From positions 1,978,470 to 2,042,469 of the forward strand of contig OX639973.1 of assembly GCA_951828385.1 (NCBI GenBank): a stretch of DNA of 64,000 bases, written 5' to 3'. Shown here piece after piece: positions 8,559-17,125 of this stretch (its first letter is position 1; the number at the start of each line of letters is the position of its first letter). Origin of the DNA: an uncultured Poribacteria bacterium. Lineage in GTDB: Bacteria; Poribacteria; WGA-4E; WGA-3G. The position numbers and the translations under genes are program-made. The notes beneath the pieces are model-generated. The model searched no databases, was not told where the DNA came from, and worked only from the letters and a program-made list of their open reading frames with translations.

Positions 8559-9467
8559 ATGAACAACACAGACACCTTCCACATCCTCGCATTAGATGGC
8601 GGCGGCACCCGCGGCATATACACCGCCCAACTCCTCGCCAAAATTGAACAAGCTATTGGAACGCGTATCAAAACCTGTTTCGACCTCATCGTCGGAACGA
8701 GTACAGGCGCGATTATCGCCGGCGCCGCCGTTTCCGACATCCCGATGACAGATATCGTTGAACTCTTTGATACCGAGACACCGCACATCTTCAAAAGAAG
8801 ATGGTATCGCATTCCGTTATTTCTCAGCAAATATCCAAGCGAACAACTTGCCCAGGTGATCGCCAAGCATATTCCAGAAACGCCCCTCGGTGAAATCGCA
8901 ACGCCGTTGATGATAACAAGTTCAGAGATCACCAAAAGTGAAGTCCAGATTTTTAGATCCAATTATGGAAGTCGCGATGCGGGGATCGCTCCTACAAATA
9001 AAGAGGTCTGTTTACGAGACGCTATCCTCGCCTCCTGTGCTGCACCCACATTTTTTGCCCCAAAGTCCGTTGACAACCTTTTGTTAGCAGACGGCTGCTT
9101 ATGGGCAAACAACCCTTCCGCAATTGCCGCCACAGAGGCACTCTCAGTGTTTGGAAAAGAGGCGCGAAAGATTCGGATGCTATCCATCGGTACAGGACAT
9201 TCGATAAACATGTATCGGCAAAGACGCGGCTGGGGCTTTATCACCGGATGGGGTGGCGCGAAACTAACCTCCTATGTGATGACATTGCAAGCCCAAGCAT
9301 CCGCACATACAGCCAAACTGTTGCTAAAGGGCAATTATTTACGCATCAATCCAGAGATCGATCGTTGGGAGATAGATAACCTTACGCAATTAGACACCCT
9401 CAAATCCCTCGCCGATCGCGATTTTGAGAAGCACGCCGCAGAAATTAAAGCATTCATTCCGTTCTAA
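8559..9467 (+). CDS. Patatin-like phospholipase
   Basis: A 302-residue patatin-fold lipid acyl hydrolase. The oxyanion loop is DGGGTRG (residues 13-19), the nucleophile elbow is GTSTG with S48, and the catalytic aspartate is D178 in LADGCLW, giving the Ser-Asp dyad. It would release fatty acids from phospholipids. No signal peptide is seen, so it acts from the cytoplasmic side. The family includes CapV, the membrane-degrading effector of CBASS immunity, but no cyclic-nucleotide synthase gene lies nearby, so an immune role is only a possibility. It is directly downstream of the DUF4268 gene. Confidence 0.9.
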   Translation: MNNTDTFHILALDGGGTRGIYTAQLLAKIEQAIGTRIKTCFDLIVGTSTGAIIAGAAVSDIPMTDIVELFDTETPHIFKRRWYRIPLFLSKYPSEQLAQVIAKHIPETPLGEIATPLMITSSEITKSEVQIFRSNYGSRDAGIAPTNKEVCLRDAILASCAAPTFFAPKSVDNLLLADGCLWANNPSAIAATEALSVFGKEARKIRMLSIGTGHSINMYRQRRGWGFITGWGGAKLTSYVMTLQAQASAHTAKLLLKGNYLRINPEIDRWEIDNLTQLDTLKSLADRDFEKHAAEIKAFIPF

Positions 9468-9474
9468 TAGTCCC

Positions 9475-9534
9475 GTAGGTTGGGTTGAACGGATACTCCC
9501 AAAACGCTGAAAAGTAACACAAGACTCAACCCAC
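9475..9534. repeat. GTAGGTTGGGTT inverted repeat
   Basis: TGGGTTGA (9481-9488), within GTAGGTTGGGTTGA, pairs with TCAACCCA (9526-9533). It starts 8 bp after the patatin stop and resembles the ends of the 245-bp element at 21607-21851. Confidence 0.55.
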
Positions 9535-9610
9535 ACCAGAGATAGCACACCAAACAGAAAACCGAGAGAAACCCAACGCATTTGCGGTTTCTGGGCATTC
9601 GTAAAAAAAA

Positions 9611-9639
9611 TTGACTTTTTATATTGCAAAATGTATAAT
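9611..9639 (+). promoter_or_regulatory. Strong sigma-70-like promoter
   Basis: TTGACT (9611-9616), a 17-bp spacer, then TATAAT (9634-9639). The predicted transcript start is near 9646, leaving a leader of about 160 nt before the membrane-protein gene at 9807. The leader contains GAGAGGCTAAAAACCTC, a small stem-loop, but I cannot assign it to a riboswitch class. Confidence 0.7.
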
Positions 9640-9806
9640 GCAGGCGAATGTGACAAATTTTTCCGTTTTAAGAAGTGCAAGGTAATTTCTTGTTTTGTTA
9701 ACGAGAGGCTAAAAACCTCAAACTTCATCCATTAATAATGCTATTTCCAATTTCGTCTTGGAGTAGGATTTAACTGGACCCAATCAGGGAATAAGGAGAA
9801 ATTTTC

Positions 9807-10241
9807 ATGGAAGCGTTCAAGCGATTTATAGGGATTGTACTTATCGTCATTGCGGCGATAGTCGCCATCCAGACAATACTCGAGCCGATTTACCACACCT
9901 CCACCGATGATAGTCCGTACAGTTCCGCTTGGGACATCATCAATCCGCTCTCCGCGATTTCGATAATCTTAGGGTTGATATTCGGTTACATGCGTATGCG
10001 CAGTGTCGGTGAGAACTCAAGCGTCCAAGAGTTTATAGCGGCGAACACGTTATTCTACGGGTTCATCTTCACAGGCATACTGTTCTTCTGGAACTGGTTC
10101 GGCATCATGGGTGTCGCGTCAGACTTTACCGCTGTTAGCCATGGCACCAGAGGGTTGGTATGGATTCTCTTTGATGCCATACTCCCGCCATTGAATATCG
10201 CGATGGGTATTTCTCTGCTACGTGCCAGTTCCAGTGAATAG
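9807..10241 (+). CDS. Small four-helix membrane protein
   Basis: A 144-residue protein with about four hydrophobic segments: residues 7-24, 45-62, 82-97 and 116-138. There is no signal peptide beyond the first helix and no recognised motif; function unknown. The start follows AAGGAG with good spacing. It has its own strong promoter and ends at a clear terminator, so it is a single-gene unit. Confidence 0.8.
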   Translation: MEAFKRFIGIVLIVIAAIVAIQTILEPIYHTSTDDSPYSSAWDIINPLSAISIILGLIFGYMRMRSVGENSSVQEFIAANTLFYGFIFTGILFFWNWFGIMGVASDFTAVSHGTRGLVWILFDAILPPLNIAMGISLLRASSSE

Positions 10242-10277
10242 ACAACGGCGTCTATTCACAACTACGAACCTAAGTGC

Positions 10278-10314
10278 AAAGTGCGCGCTTTTCAAGTGCG
10301 CACTTCACTTTTTT
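10278..10314 (+). terminator. Rho-independent terminator
   Basis: AAGTGCGC at about 10279 pairs with GCGCACTT at about 10297, followed by CACTTTTTT. It lies about 40 bp after the membrane-protein stop and 65 bp before the aldolase gene. Confidence 0.75.
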
Positions 10315-10380
10315 ATCGACAATTTTCAAAATTCATGATACCCTTTACTTCAAAAGATAACACCCTAATAGGAGAGATTT

Positions 10381-11136
10381 ATGGAAATACGAACAAATCG
10401 AGTTAAACAGAAATTAGCAGATGGTGACCTCGCCTATGTCATCTCAGGACTCACCAACGCTGACGATATAGACATCTTCGGTCCAAACGGATTCGATGGC
10501 GTATGGTTGGAAGGTGAACACGGTGCTGTCGATGCGTCGCGAATCGGCGATCTGACACGCGCATGCGACCTCTGGGGCATGACCTCCATCACACGCGTCA
10601 ATCGCAACGACCAAGGACTTATCTACCGCACGCTTGACTGTGGTTCGATGGGGATTTGTGTCCCGCACGTCAACACGAAAGCGGAAGCGCAAAACGTCGT
10701 GGATGGCGCGAAATTCGCACCGATTGGACACCGCGGAATGTTCACCAGTCGTCAAGGCTATGGTGTAGACAACTACTTTGACGTGGCAAACGCACAGACA
10801 CTTGTCATCGTGCTCATCGAAGATATTATCGCTGTGAACAATCTCGACGAGATTCTTACCGTCGATCATATCGACGTGTTTTTCGTCGCACCCTCAGATT
10901 TAGCGACCTCTATGGGGCATATCGGGAATCTTACCCACCCAGATGTTCAGAACACAATAGATACAGCACTCGCGCGTATCCAAGCGGCAGGACGGGTTGC
11001 TGGCACCTTGACGCTTGATGCCACTGTCGAAAAATATGTCAAAGCAGGTGTCCGGTTTCTAATGACAGGCATTAGTGGCTGGATTACGTCTGGTGCTGCG
11101 GCGTTTAAGGAACGTGCGGAAAGTGCGAAACCCTAA
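10381..11136 (+). CDS. HpcH/HpaI family aldolase
   Basis: A 251-residue class II (metal-dependent) aldolase of the HpcH/HpaI family, which includes 2-keto-3-deoxy-L-rhamnonate aldolase and 4-hydroxy-2-oxoheptanedioate aldolase. The family residues are in register: H47 in EGEHGAVD, R72 in ITRVNR, metal ligands E147 in LIEDI and D173 in VAPSDLATSMG. It splits 2-keto-3-deoxy acids into pyruvate and an aldehyde. The L-fuconate dehydratase at 12211-13581 makes a 2-keto-3-deoxy sugar acid, so both may serve deoxy-sugar breakdown, although they are on opposite strands. AGGAGAG precedes the ATG. Confidence 0.9.
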   Translation: MEIRTNRVKQKLADGDLAYVISGLTNADDIDIFGPNGFDGVWLEGEHGAVDASRIGDLTRACDLWGMTSITRVNRNDQGLIYRTLDCGSMGICVPHVNTKAEAQNVVDGAKFAPIGHRGMFTSRQGYGVDNYFDVANAQTLVIVLIEDIIAVNNLDEILTVDHIDVFFVAPSDLATSMGHIGNLTHPDVQNTIDTALARIQAAGRVAGTLTLDATVEKYVKAGVRFLMTGISGWITSGAAAFKERAESAKP

Positions 11137-11225
11137 TACGTTTAAAGCGGCAGCGGAACCGGTTTCCAGCGCGAACTTGACCGCTGCCAAATATGCATTG
11201 GTGACTTTTGCCTGCTTATCCAAAT

Positions 11226-11254
11226 TTGATATCCGACAATTTTTGTGGTACAAT
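11226..11254 (+). promoter_or_regulatory. Sigma-70-like promoter with TGG extended -10
   Basis: TTGATA (11226-11231), 17-bp spacer, TACAAT (11249-11254) preceded by TGG. It predicts a start near 11261 and a leader of about 33 nt for the gene at 11294. This supports starting that gene at 11294 rather than at the upstream in-frame codon at 11075. Confidence 0.65.
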
Positions 11255-11293
11255 ATGCTTAAACCATATTACCTAAAAATGGGAGGCAGCACA

Positions 11294-12214
11294 ATGCAGA
11301 AACAAATGAAAAAAGCATTTTGGTTCATCACGGCTGCAGCCCTATCCTTAGCCCCTGTTTGCTGGGTTGCTGGGCAATTTGATAACCAGTCTCCAGGGCA
11401 GAGTGTTTACCCTGGCACCTTCACCAGCCTAAAACGGACTCAGAATCAGTGGACACTTACTGGGGTTAACATTCACCTGCAGTCACTGCCGGAAGGCTTT
11501 ATTGAAGAAACGACGGAGATTTGGCCTGCTATTAAACTCACCCCGGAAGGCATCTTTGCGGACATGGACATCCACTTAGGCGACTCGAAAGGTTACGCTG
11601 CAATCACACATGGACTCAGCAATTTTTTTTCGGATCCAGGTCAACAAATTCTGCTAAAAAATATGGCATGGGGTGAGTTTACGTATGATTTAGGCACTTT
11701 TCATGAACCGAGTGTCATGACAGTTGATATTTGGACCTATAGGGAAGGCAAAGAAATAAATGTAATCTATGGAGAGTTCGATGTAGGAAAACTGCCTGCG
11801 CGCGTTTATCATGTTACGCTAAGCAAAGACAATCATATTTGGAATCGAACGCTTCAGGACGTTATGATTCCGCTACATGCGCTTCCTGAAGGCTTTGTGA
11901 TGAAGCCTACACAGGTGTGGCCCGCTATTAAACTCACGCCCGAAGGTATTTATGCACATGCTGACCTTCAGATTACTGGGATATGCACTCGCGAATATGA
12001 CGGCGCAACGGCGTACCTCACGAAGTTAATTCGTGAGGCACAAAACCAAATTACTCTCAAAAACATGATGTGGATGTGTTGGTGGGTGACAGACAGCGGC
12101 TATAATAAAGTTGGTATTGAATGCGAAATTTATATCATCAAAGACGGTAAAGAGATTAACGTCGGTGAACACATGATTGAAGCCGGTTATGCCAGAGCGT
12201 GTGACGGATGTTAA
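11294..12214 (+). CDS. Secreted duplicated SNase-like protein
   Basis: A 306-residue protein with an N-terminal signal peptide (MQKQMKKAFWFITAAALSLA). The rest is two related halves, about residues 35-170 and 178-306, each with LPEGF...WPAIKLTPEGI(F/Y)A. The second half ends KDGKEINVGEHMIEAGYARA, which resembles the end of the staphylococcal-nuclease (thermonuclease) fold; the catalytic arginines are not evident, so activity is uncertain. GGGAGG at 11281-11286 sets the start. An in-frame extension back to 11075 overlaps the aldolase and is rejected. Its TAA shares the four bases TTAA with the stop of the convergent fuconate dehydratase gene. Confidence 0.75.
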   Translation: MQKQMKKAFWFITAAALSLAPVCWVAGQFDNQSPGQSVYPGTFTSLKRTQNQWTLTGVNIHLQSLPEGFIEETTEIWPAIKLTPEGIFADMDIHLGDSKGYAAITHGLSNFFSDPGQQILLKNMAWGEFTYDLGTFHEPSVMTVDIWTYREGKEINVIYGEFDVGKLPARVYHVTLSKDNHIWNRTLQDVMIPLHALPEGFVMKPTQVWPAIKLTPEGIYAHADLQITGICTREYDGATAYLTKLIREAQNQITLKNMMWMCWWVTDSGYNKVGIECEIYIIKDGKEINVGEHMIEAGYARACDGC

Positions 12215-13581
12215 GCCAAAAACGTTATCCCTCCAGATGCTTCTCTGCCTTGCCAGACTGAACCTGTCGGATAGGTATGCTTCTCAACGAAGTCCGGGGA
12301 CATTTCAAGTCCCCAACCCGGTACCGTCGGTGTGACATAGGCACCGTCATGAACTTGGATCGGGTGTAGGAAAACGTCTTCTTGGAGGAAATTGAGGTAT
12401 TCAACCACTTGCGTATCCGAATGTGCCGCAACGCAAATTTGATCCCATATCGCGTAGTGTTGGATCATATTGCACAAACCAATCCCACCACCGTGTGGAC
12501 AGACAGGTATATCATATTTCGCTGCCATTAGGATAACCGCCAACACATCATTAACGCCTCCCAACCGCGTCGCGTCAATCTGACAATACTGGATCGCACC
12601 ACTCGTAATCAACTGCTTGAAAATAACAGGCGATGGCACCTGCTCTCCTGTCGCAACACCGATACCGTGTTTCTCCAAAGCACGCGATATTTTTACAAAG
12701 CCGAGCACATCATCGCGCGCTGTCGGTTCTTCAATCCAAGTCGGCTTGAATGCTGCCAACGCTTCCATATACGCTATCGCTTCATCAACACCCCAGATCT
12801 GATTTGCGTCTAACATCAAAAGCGCTTCTGGACCGATTGCTTCTCGGATAAAAGCGAGTCGTTTCTTATCAAACTCCAGATCCTGTCCAACCTTCATCTT
12901 GAAGGCATCAAGTCCGGCTGCTTTAACTTGGTTCACCGTCTCAATAATCTGTTCATCCGTCAAACCGAGCCATCCTGCGGTAGAATACGCCTTCGGTCCC
13001 TGTTGACGGAGTGTCTGTTCACGGACTTCACGGCTGTCCCAATGTGTGCTAAGTATCTCCGCTGCTTCATCAGGTGTCAGCGCATCTCGCAGGTACCGCC
13101 AATCAATGGACTGCACAATTTTCTCCGGCGGCAAATCGACCAGCAGTTTCCAGAGCGGTTTATCCACCAGTTTTGCCCAAACATCCCACATTGCATTGAC
13201 AATGCTCCCGATCGCCATCCGATTCACACCGTCTGCAAGCCAACGTAACTGGTGATGATCAATAAGGAGTCTGTGAAACGCACCTGGATCATCAACGAAA
13301 GTGTCCACCTCCATCCCAACCACGAGTTGCGCAAGGTCTTCAACGCCGTAGGCGATCCAATCGTTTCCGGCACCAGCAGTGAAAGCAACTGAAATACCGA
13401 GATGCCCAGTATCTGTTTCTATTGTTGTTAGCACTGCGGAATAGTTGGGTTTCTTATGGAACGGATCCGAACCGAGTAGCGTATCCGATGTAGGCACCCG
13501 CAAATCGACAACGTTAACCTTTTGAATTTTTGGCGTAGCTGGCAAGCCAAAATTTGCTATAGATTGTCCCGATATTTTCAT
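12211..13581 (-). CDS. fucD: L-fuconate dehydratase-like enolase-superfamily enzyme
   Basis: A 456-residue enolase-superfamily protein closest in motif pattern to L-fuconate dehydratase. Features: substrate-loop LGSDPFHKKPNYS (36-48); K228/K230 in FKMKVG; metal ligands D258 (LDANQIWG), E284 or E285 (IEEPTARDD) and E313 (ATGEQVPSP); and H363 in CPHGGGIGLC. It dehydrates a C6 sugar acid such as L-fuconate to the 2-keto-3-deoxy acid, the kind of product cleaved by HpcH/HpaI aldolases like that at 10381. Fucose is common in host glycans, which fits a symbiont. Other acid sugars remain possible. GGAG lies 12 nt before the ATG. Confidence 0.88.
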   Translation of the reverse strand: MKISGQSIANFGLPATPKIQKVNVVDLRVPTSDTLLGSDPFHKKPNYSAVLTTIETDTGHLGISVAFTAGAGNDWIAYGVEDLAQLVVGMEVDTFVDDPGAFHRLLIDHHQLRWLADGVNRMAIGSIVNAMWDVWAKLVDKPLWKLLVDLPPEKIVQSIDWRYLRDALTPDEAAEILSTHWDSREVREQTLRQQGPKAYSTAGWLGLTDEQIIETVNQVKAAGLDAFKMKVGQDLEFDKKRLAFIREAIGPEALLMLDANQIWGVDEAIAYMEALAAFKPTWIEEPTARDDVLGFVKISRALEKHGIGVATGEQVPSPVIFKQLITSGAIQYCQIDATRLGGVNDVLAVILMAAKYDIPVCPHGGGIGLCNMIQHYAIWDQICVAAHSDTQVVEYLNFLQEDVFLHPIQVHDGAYVTPTVPGWGLEMSPDFVEKHTYPTGSVWQGREASGGITFLA

Positions 13582-13588
13582 ACTTAAC

Positions 13589-13617
13589 TTGACTCCTTTT
13601 TCCCTAAAGTATATAAT
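13589..13617 (+). promoter_or_regulatory. Sigma-70 promoter giving a leaderless transcript
   Basis: TTGACT (13589-13594), 17-bp spacer, TATAAT (13612-13617). The start codon of the adenosyltransferase begins at 13626, 9 bp after the -10 box, so the transcript should start at or within a few bases of the ATG. No ribosome-binding site fits. The promoter also overlaps the upstream region of the divergent fucD-like gene. Confidence 0.75.
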
Positions 13618-13625
13618 GAATTGAT

Positions 13626-14168
13626 ATGAAAATCTACACTAAATTTGGTGATTCTGGGGAAACCGCTTTGTACGGTGGGACAAGAGTCGGAAAAGACGCG
13701 CCCCGAATTGAAGCGATCGGGACTGTTGATGAACTGAACGCTTACATCGGCTATGCGCAAACACTCGTTGAGGATACAGATCTCTCCGAGCTGATGGCGC
13801 AAATCCAAAATCACCTCTTCGCGGTCGGAGCAGATTTGGCAACGCCTGCGACACACACAAAAGCCGCTGAATTCCGCATACCGGCGGACTTCACAACAGC
13901 CATGGAAACCGCGATAGACACACTTTCAGAGGAACTGCCGCCACTGACGAACTTTATTCTACCGGGTGGATGCGCTGCCGGTGCTATTTTACATATTGCG
14001 CGCGTCGTCTGCCGCCGAAGCGAACGCCGTGTCGTTCAACTCGCAAACGAAACGGAAGTTAATCCAGAAATAATCCGGAGTTTGAACAGGCTTTCGGACC
14101 TCCTATTCGTTCTTGCCCGGACGGTAAACTGCCGTGCACAGGCTCCAGAACCGATTTGGAAGTCGTAA
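13626..14168 (+). CDS. pduO: PduO-type cob(I)alamin adenosyltransferase
   Basis: A 180-residue ATP:corrinoid adenosyltransferase of the PduO/MMAB family, which makes adenosylcobalamin from cob(I)alamin and ATP. Signatures: N-terminal ATP site YTKFGDSGETAL (residues 4-15), IEAIGTVDELNAYIGYAQ (28-45), FILPGGCAAGAILHIARVVCRRSER (about 110-134) and RSLNRLSDLLFVLAR. Length is normal. No B12-dependent enzyme is adjacent. The start matches the conserved family N-terminus M(K)IYTK, which fixes it at 13626 even though the mRNA would have almost no leader. Confidence 0.93.
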   Translation: MKIYTKFGDSGETALYGGTRVGKDAPRIEAIGTVDELNAYIGYAQTLVEDTDLSELMAQIQNHLFAVGADLATPATHTKAAEFRIPADFTTAMETAIDTLSEELPPLTNFILPGGCAAGAILHIARVVCRRSERRVVQLANETEVNPEIIRSLNRLSDLLFVLARTVNCRAQAPEPIWKS

Positions 14169-14266
14169 CCAAGTTCTAAAAAAAGAGTTATATCATCTCA
14201 AGTGATATGCGAGGATTGAAAATACCTACGCTTCATTCGTTTATTTTTATCAAAGGAGACTAAAAG

Positions 14267-15034
14267 ATGACTTTGAGATTAGCAAATCTATTTATGATAA
14301 TTTTTATCGCGCTCGTCGCACTCGCGGGTTGCGAAAGAGCACAAGATATGGTTGCAGATACCATGCCGTCAGCGGGTGCCACCATGGATGAGACTATGAC
14401 TGAGGTGGAAGCGATTCCAGTGACTTTAGTCTGGTTAGTTGATTACCCTGAGGGGGCAAAGGATGTGTATCTTGAATGGATCGCGTCCGTCGCACCCACA
14501 CTGAAAGCCCCCGCAGAAGTCAATCGGATAAGATCTTACGACAATCTTGAGGAGACGACGCCACATCGGTTTGTTGAGTTCGCATTTGACAGTTTTGTTG
14601 ATGCGATGACATATATGAATCGTCCAGAGATAGCTGCCGTTTTTGAAGACCTTCCCAACCACGCAACGCAAGTGAGCGCACACACGTTTATTGAGCGTTC
14701 TGACTACGCAAAAACTGAGGTTGACGATTGGCCAATTAAAGGTATTATTTTTGTTGACTATCCCCTGGGTGGGAAAGCAGCATATCTCGAATGGGTTGCT
14801 TCCGTTTCTTCTGCCTTGGTCGGGCCCCCTCAAGTGAAAGCGGTATCCTCTTACGATAACTATAATGGTGAATCTCCGCATCGGCTTGTTACGTTGGAGT
14901 TTGCCAGCCAAGAAGATATCGATATTTATGAGGAACTCGAAGAGATAAATGCGATTGAGGCTGAACTTGACAACCAGGCAGACAGCTGGGTGCTGCATAC
15001 ATTTGAGTTACGATCAGATTACATCAAGGAATAA
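14267..15034 (+). CDS. Lipoprotein with two ferredoxin-like repeats
   Basis: A 255-residue lipoprotein: hydrophobic leader and lipobox LAGC with lipidated C22. The mature part is two homologous domains of about 90 residues (about 50-148 and 155-254). Each starts with VDYP(E/L)G-K--YLEW(I/V)ASV and ends H-F--RSDY, and each resembles the dimeric alpha/beta-barrel (ABM/EthD-like) fold. This internal duplication would let one chain form the two-domain barrel. Function unknown; it should be membrane-anchored in the envelope. AAGGAG precedes the ATG, and a strong terminator follows. Confidence 0.8.
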   Translation: MTLRLANLFMIIFIALVALAGCERAQDMVADTMPSAGATMDETMTEVEAIPVTLVWLVDYPEGAKDVYLEWIASVAPTLKAPAEVNRIRSYDNLEETTPHRFVEFAFDSFVDAMTYMNRPEIAAVFEDLPNHATQVSAHTFIERSDYAKTEVDDWPIKGIIFVDYPLGGKAAYLEWVASVSSALVGPPQVKAVSSYDNYNGESPHRLVTLEFASQEDIDIYEELEEINAIEAELDNQADSWVLHTFELRSDYIKE

Positions 15035-15057
15035 TACTTCGCTGTTTACTTCCTCTC

Positions 15058-15091
15058 AGAGGCGCGCTTCCAAGCGCGCCTCTTTTTTTTT
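15058..15091 (+). terminator. Rho-independent terminator
   Basis: A perfect 12-bp stem, AGAGGCGCGCTT / AAGCGCGCCTCT (15058-15069, 15072-15083), followed by eight T residues. It ends the lipoprotein transcript and also separates it from the convergent WD40 gene, which stops at 15101. Confidence 0.95.
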
Positions 15092-15100
15092 ATTTCATCT

Positions 15101-17125
15101 TCACTCTATCGCGCCTGCAACCCCAACAAGATCCAGGATATTGACAACACCATCACCGTTAACATCCGCTGCATCTCCTTCTCCGTGTCCAAGGCGAGCA
15201 GCAACAAGCGTTAAATCGTCAATATTGACACTCCCATCGCCGTTGACATCTTCAGGCATTTCAGACTGAACTTCCCACAGGAGAATTGTCCCATCTCCAC
15301 CGCCACTGGCAAGCGTGCGACCATCGGGTGAAAACGCAACGGAATTGACCTCATACTTATGTCCTGTGAAAATCGTGTGATTTTGACCTGTGTGCGCGTC
15401 CCACAACCAAACGGTGCCCTCTCCACCGCCACTGGCAAGTGTTAAACCATCTGGCGAAAACACAACGGAAGTTACACCCTCCGTATGTCCGCTAAGGGTT
15501 TGTCTGAGCATGTTAGTCTCTGTGTCCCATAACCGAATTGTGTCATCCCAACTCCCACTGGCGAGTGTTTTTCCATCTGACGAAAATGCTAAGGTGGTAA
15601 TGGGTTCCTCATGTCCATTGATAGTCGCTCTTAAGTGCGCAGCAGAGACATCCCACAACAAAATAGTACCTTCTCTACCTGCACTTGCGAGTGTTTCTCC
15701 ATCTGGTGAAAAAATCAAGCTATTAAAACTGTCGCGGTGTTCATCAAGGATAACACGATTTTCGAGAATCGTATGATCATGAATCGTGCGTGCATCCCAT
15801 AACCGGATCGCACCACCGAATCGCCCACTGGCGAACAACTCTCCGTTCGGTGAAAACGCAATAGCACCATACCAATTTTGATACCTCGCGTGAAGCTCTC
15901 CGGTATGTGCGCTCCATATCAATACCTCCTCTGAACTCCCACTAACGAGCAGCTGTCCATCCAGCGAGAATGTAAGACCCCAGACCCAAAACGCATCGGC
16001 TTCAAACCTTGCTTGGGGTTGTCGTGTATCCATATCCCACAATTGAATTGTGTGTGTCGAACTACCACTCGCGACGGTTCCTCCATCCGGTGAAAATGCC
16101 ACGACACCAACCGACCCCAAGTGTCCTTGGAGTGTCATTCGATTCCCGCCAGTTTCTGTATTCCATACCCGAAGCATGCCATTCCCGCTTCCACTGATCA
16201 ACGTCTTTCCATCCGGCGAGAACGCTATTGTATTAATAAACCCTGTATGCCCTGTAAAAGTTGTGAGGGATTCGCCTGTTTGCGCGTTCCAAAATTCAAT
16301 TAAGTAATCCGGCCAACCACTGCCACTGGCAAACATTCTCCCGTCCGGTGAAAACGCAATAGCATCCACCGATCCAGCAGTTCTGAAGGTCCGTAGGAAT
16401 TGACCCGTGTTCGTTTCCCACAATTCAATCTTCCGAATGTTCCTGTGTGCCATAGCAAGCACCTTTCCATCCGGTGAAAACACAACATCATCATATCTAT
16501 TCAGTTTCACATCAAAAGATTTATGTTGCTCCGTCAGCACATCCCACACTCGAATCGTTCCATCCCGGCTTGCACTCACCAATTTGCTCCCATCTCGGAC
16601 AAACGCAATGGCTTTTACCGAACCTGTATGTCCGCTAAGGACAGTCCGCTGTTGACCGGTTTTCGCATCCCACAACAGGATTTCGTTAGCATTTGCGATA
16701 GCAAGCGTTGTTCCGTCCGGCGAGAACGCAAGAGCATTAACATTATTTACATATCCTGTTATTGTAACGCGGAGCTGCCCGGTGGAAACATCCCACAACC
16801 GAACCGGATCGTCCCAACTCGCGCTGGCAAGCGTTTTACCATCCGGCGAGAAGGCTATCGTGGAAACCTCCTCCCACGTATGTCCAGTCAGTAAGGCAGT
16901 CTCTTTATAGGTATGCGCATCGTAGAGCCAAATTCCGATCGTACTCACCACAGCAAAATGAGCGCCATTCGGGGCATACGTGATGTCAACTATGCTACCT
17001 TTACCGAGTCGCGCTACAGCATTATCAGGTAAGTGCCATTGCGAAGAATTCTGCGCGAAACTGTTCGGCAAAGATAGTATAGAAATCAGTAACAGGACGT
17101 AAATAAAATTGGTGATCTTCTTCAT
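15101..17125 (-). CDS. Secreted 14-repeat WD40 protein with C-terminal dockerin
   Basis: From the ATG at 17125 (GGGAG upstream) the product is 674 residues; an in-frame ATG eight codons earlier is less likely. It has a signal peptide (KKITNFIYVLLLISILSLP...FAQ), then 14 WD40 units (FSPDGKTLASG...IRLWD), enough for two seven-bladed propellers. It ends with two calcium-loop repeats (DVNGDGSVNIDDLTLVAARL, DVNGDGVVNILDLVGVAGAI) typical of a type I dockerin. It is an exported scaffold; a cohesin partner is not seen here. Its first blade (LPDNAVARLGKG...IGIWLYD) matches the first blade of the sigma-factor fusion at 59483-62206. Confidence 0.92.
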   Translation of the reverse strand: MKKITNFIYVLLLISILSLPNSFAQNSSQWHLPDNAVARLGKGSIVDITYAPNGAHFAVVSTIGIWLYDAHTYKETALLTGHTWEEVSTIAFSPDGKTLASASWDDPVRLWDVSTGQLRVTITGYVNNVNALAFSPDGTTLAIANANEILLWDAKTGQQRTVLSGHTGSVKAIAFVRDGSKLVSASRDGTIRVWDVLTEQHKSFDVKLNRYDDVVFSPDGKVLAMAHRNIRKIELWETNTGQFLRTFRTAGSVDAIAFSPDGRMFASGSGWPDYLIEFWNAQTGESLTTFTGHTGFINTIAFSPDGKTLISGSGNGMLRVWNTETGGNRMTLQGHLGSVGVVAFSPDGGTVASGSSTHTIQLWDMDTRQPQARFEADAFWVWGLTFSLDGQLLVSGSSEEVLIWSAHTGELHARYQNWYGAIAFSPNGELFASGRFGGAIRLWDARTIHDHTILENRVILDEHRDSFNSLIFSPDGETLASAGREGTILLWDVSAAHLRATINGHEEPITTLAFSSDGKTLASGSWDDTIRLWDTETNMLRQTLSGHTEGVTSVVFSPDGLTLASGGGEGTVWLWDAHTGQNHTIFTGHKYEVNSVAFSPDGRTLASGGGDGTILLWEVQSEMPEDVNGDGSVNIDDLTLVAARLGHGEGDAADVNGDGVVNILDLVGVAGAIE

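Noticed and set aside
8559-9467. CBASS system based on the CapV-like patatin
   Set aside because: No CD-NTase, HORMA/TRIP13, E1/E2 or other CBASS gene is within reach.
11075-11293. Upstream in-frame extension of the SNase-like gene
   Set aside because: It overlaps the aldolase gene in another frame, while GGGAGG and a promoter place the start at 11294.
15390-16894. Several antisense ORFs inside the WD40-dockerin gene
   Set aside because: They arise from the periodic WD40 codons read on the other strand; the sense frame has signal peptide, repeats and dockerin.
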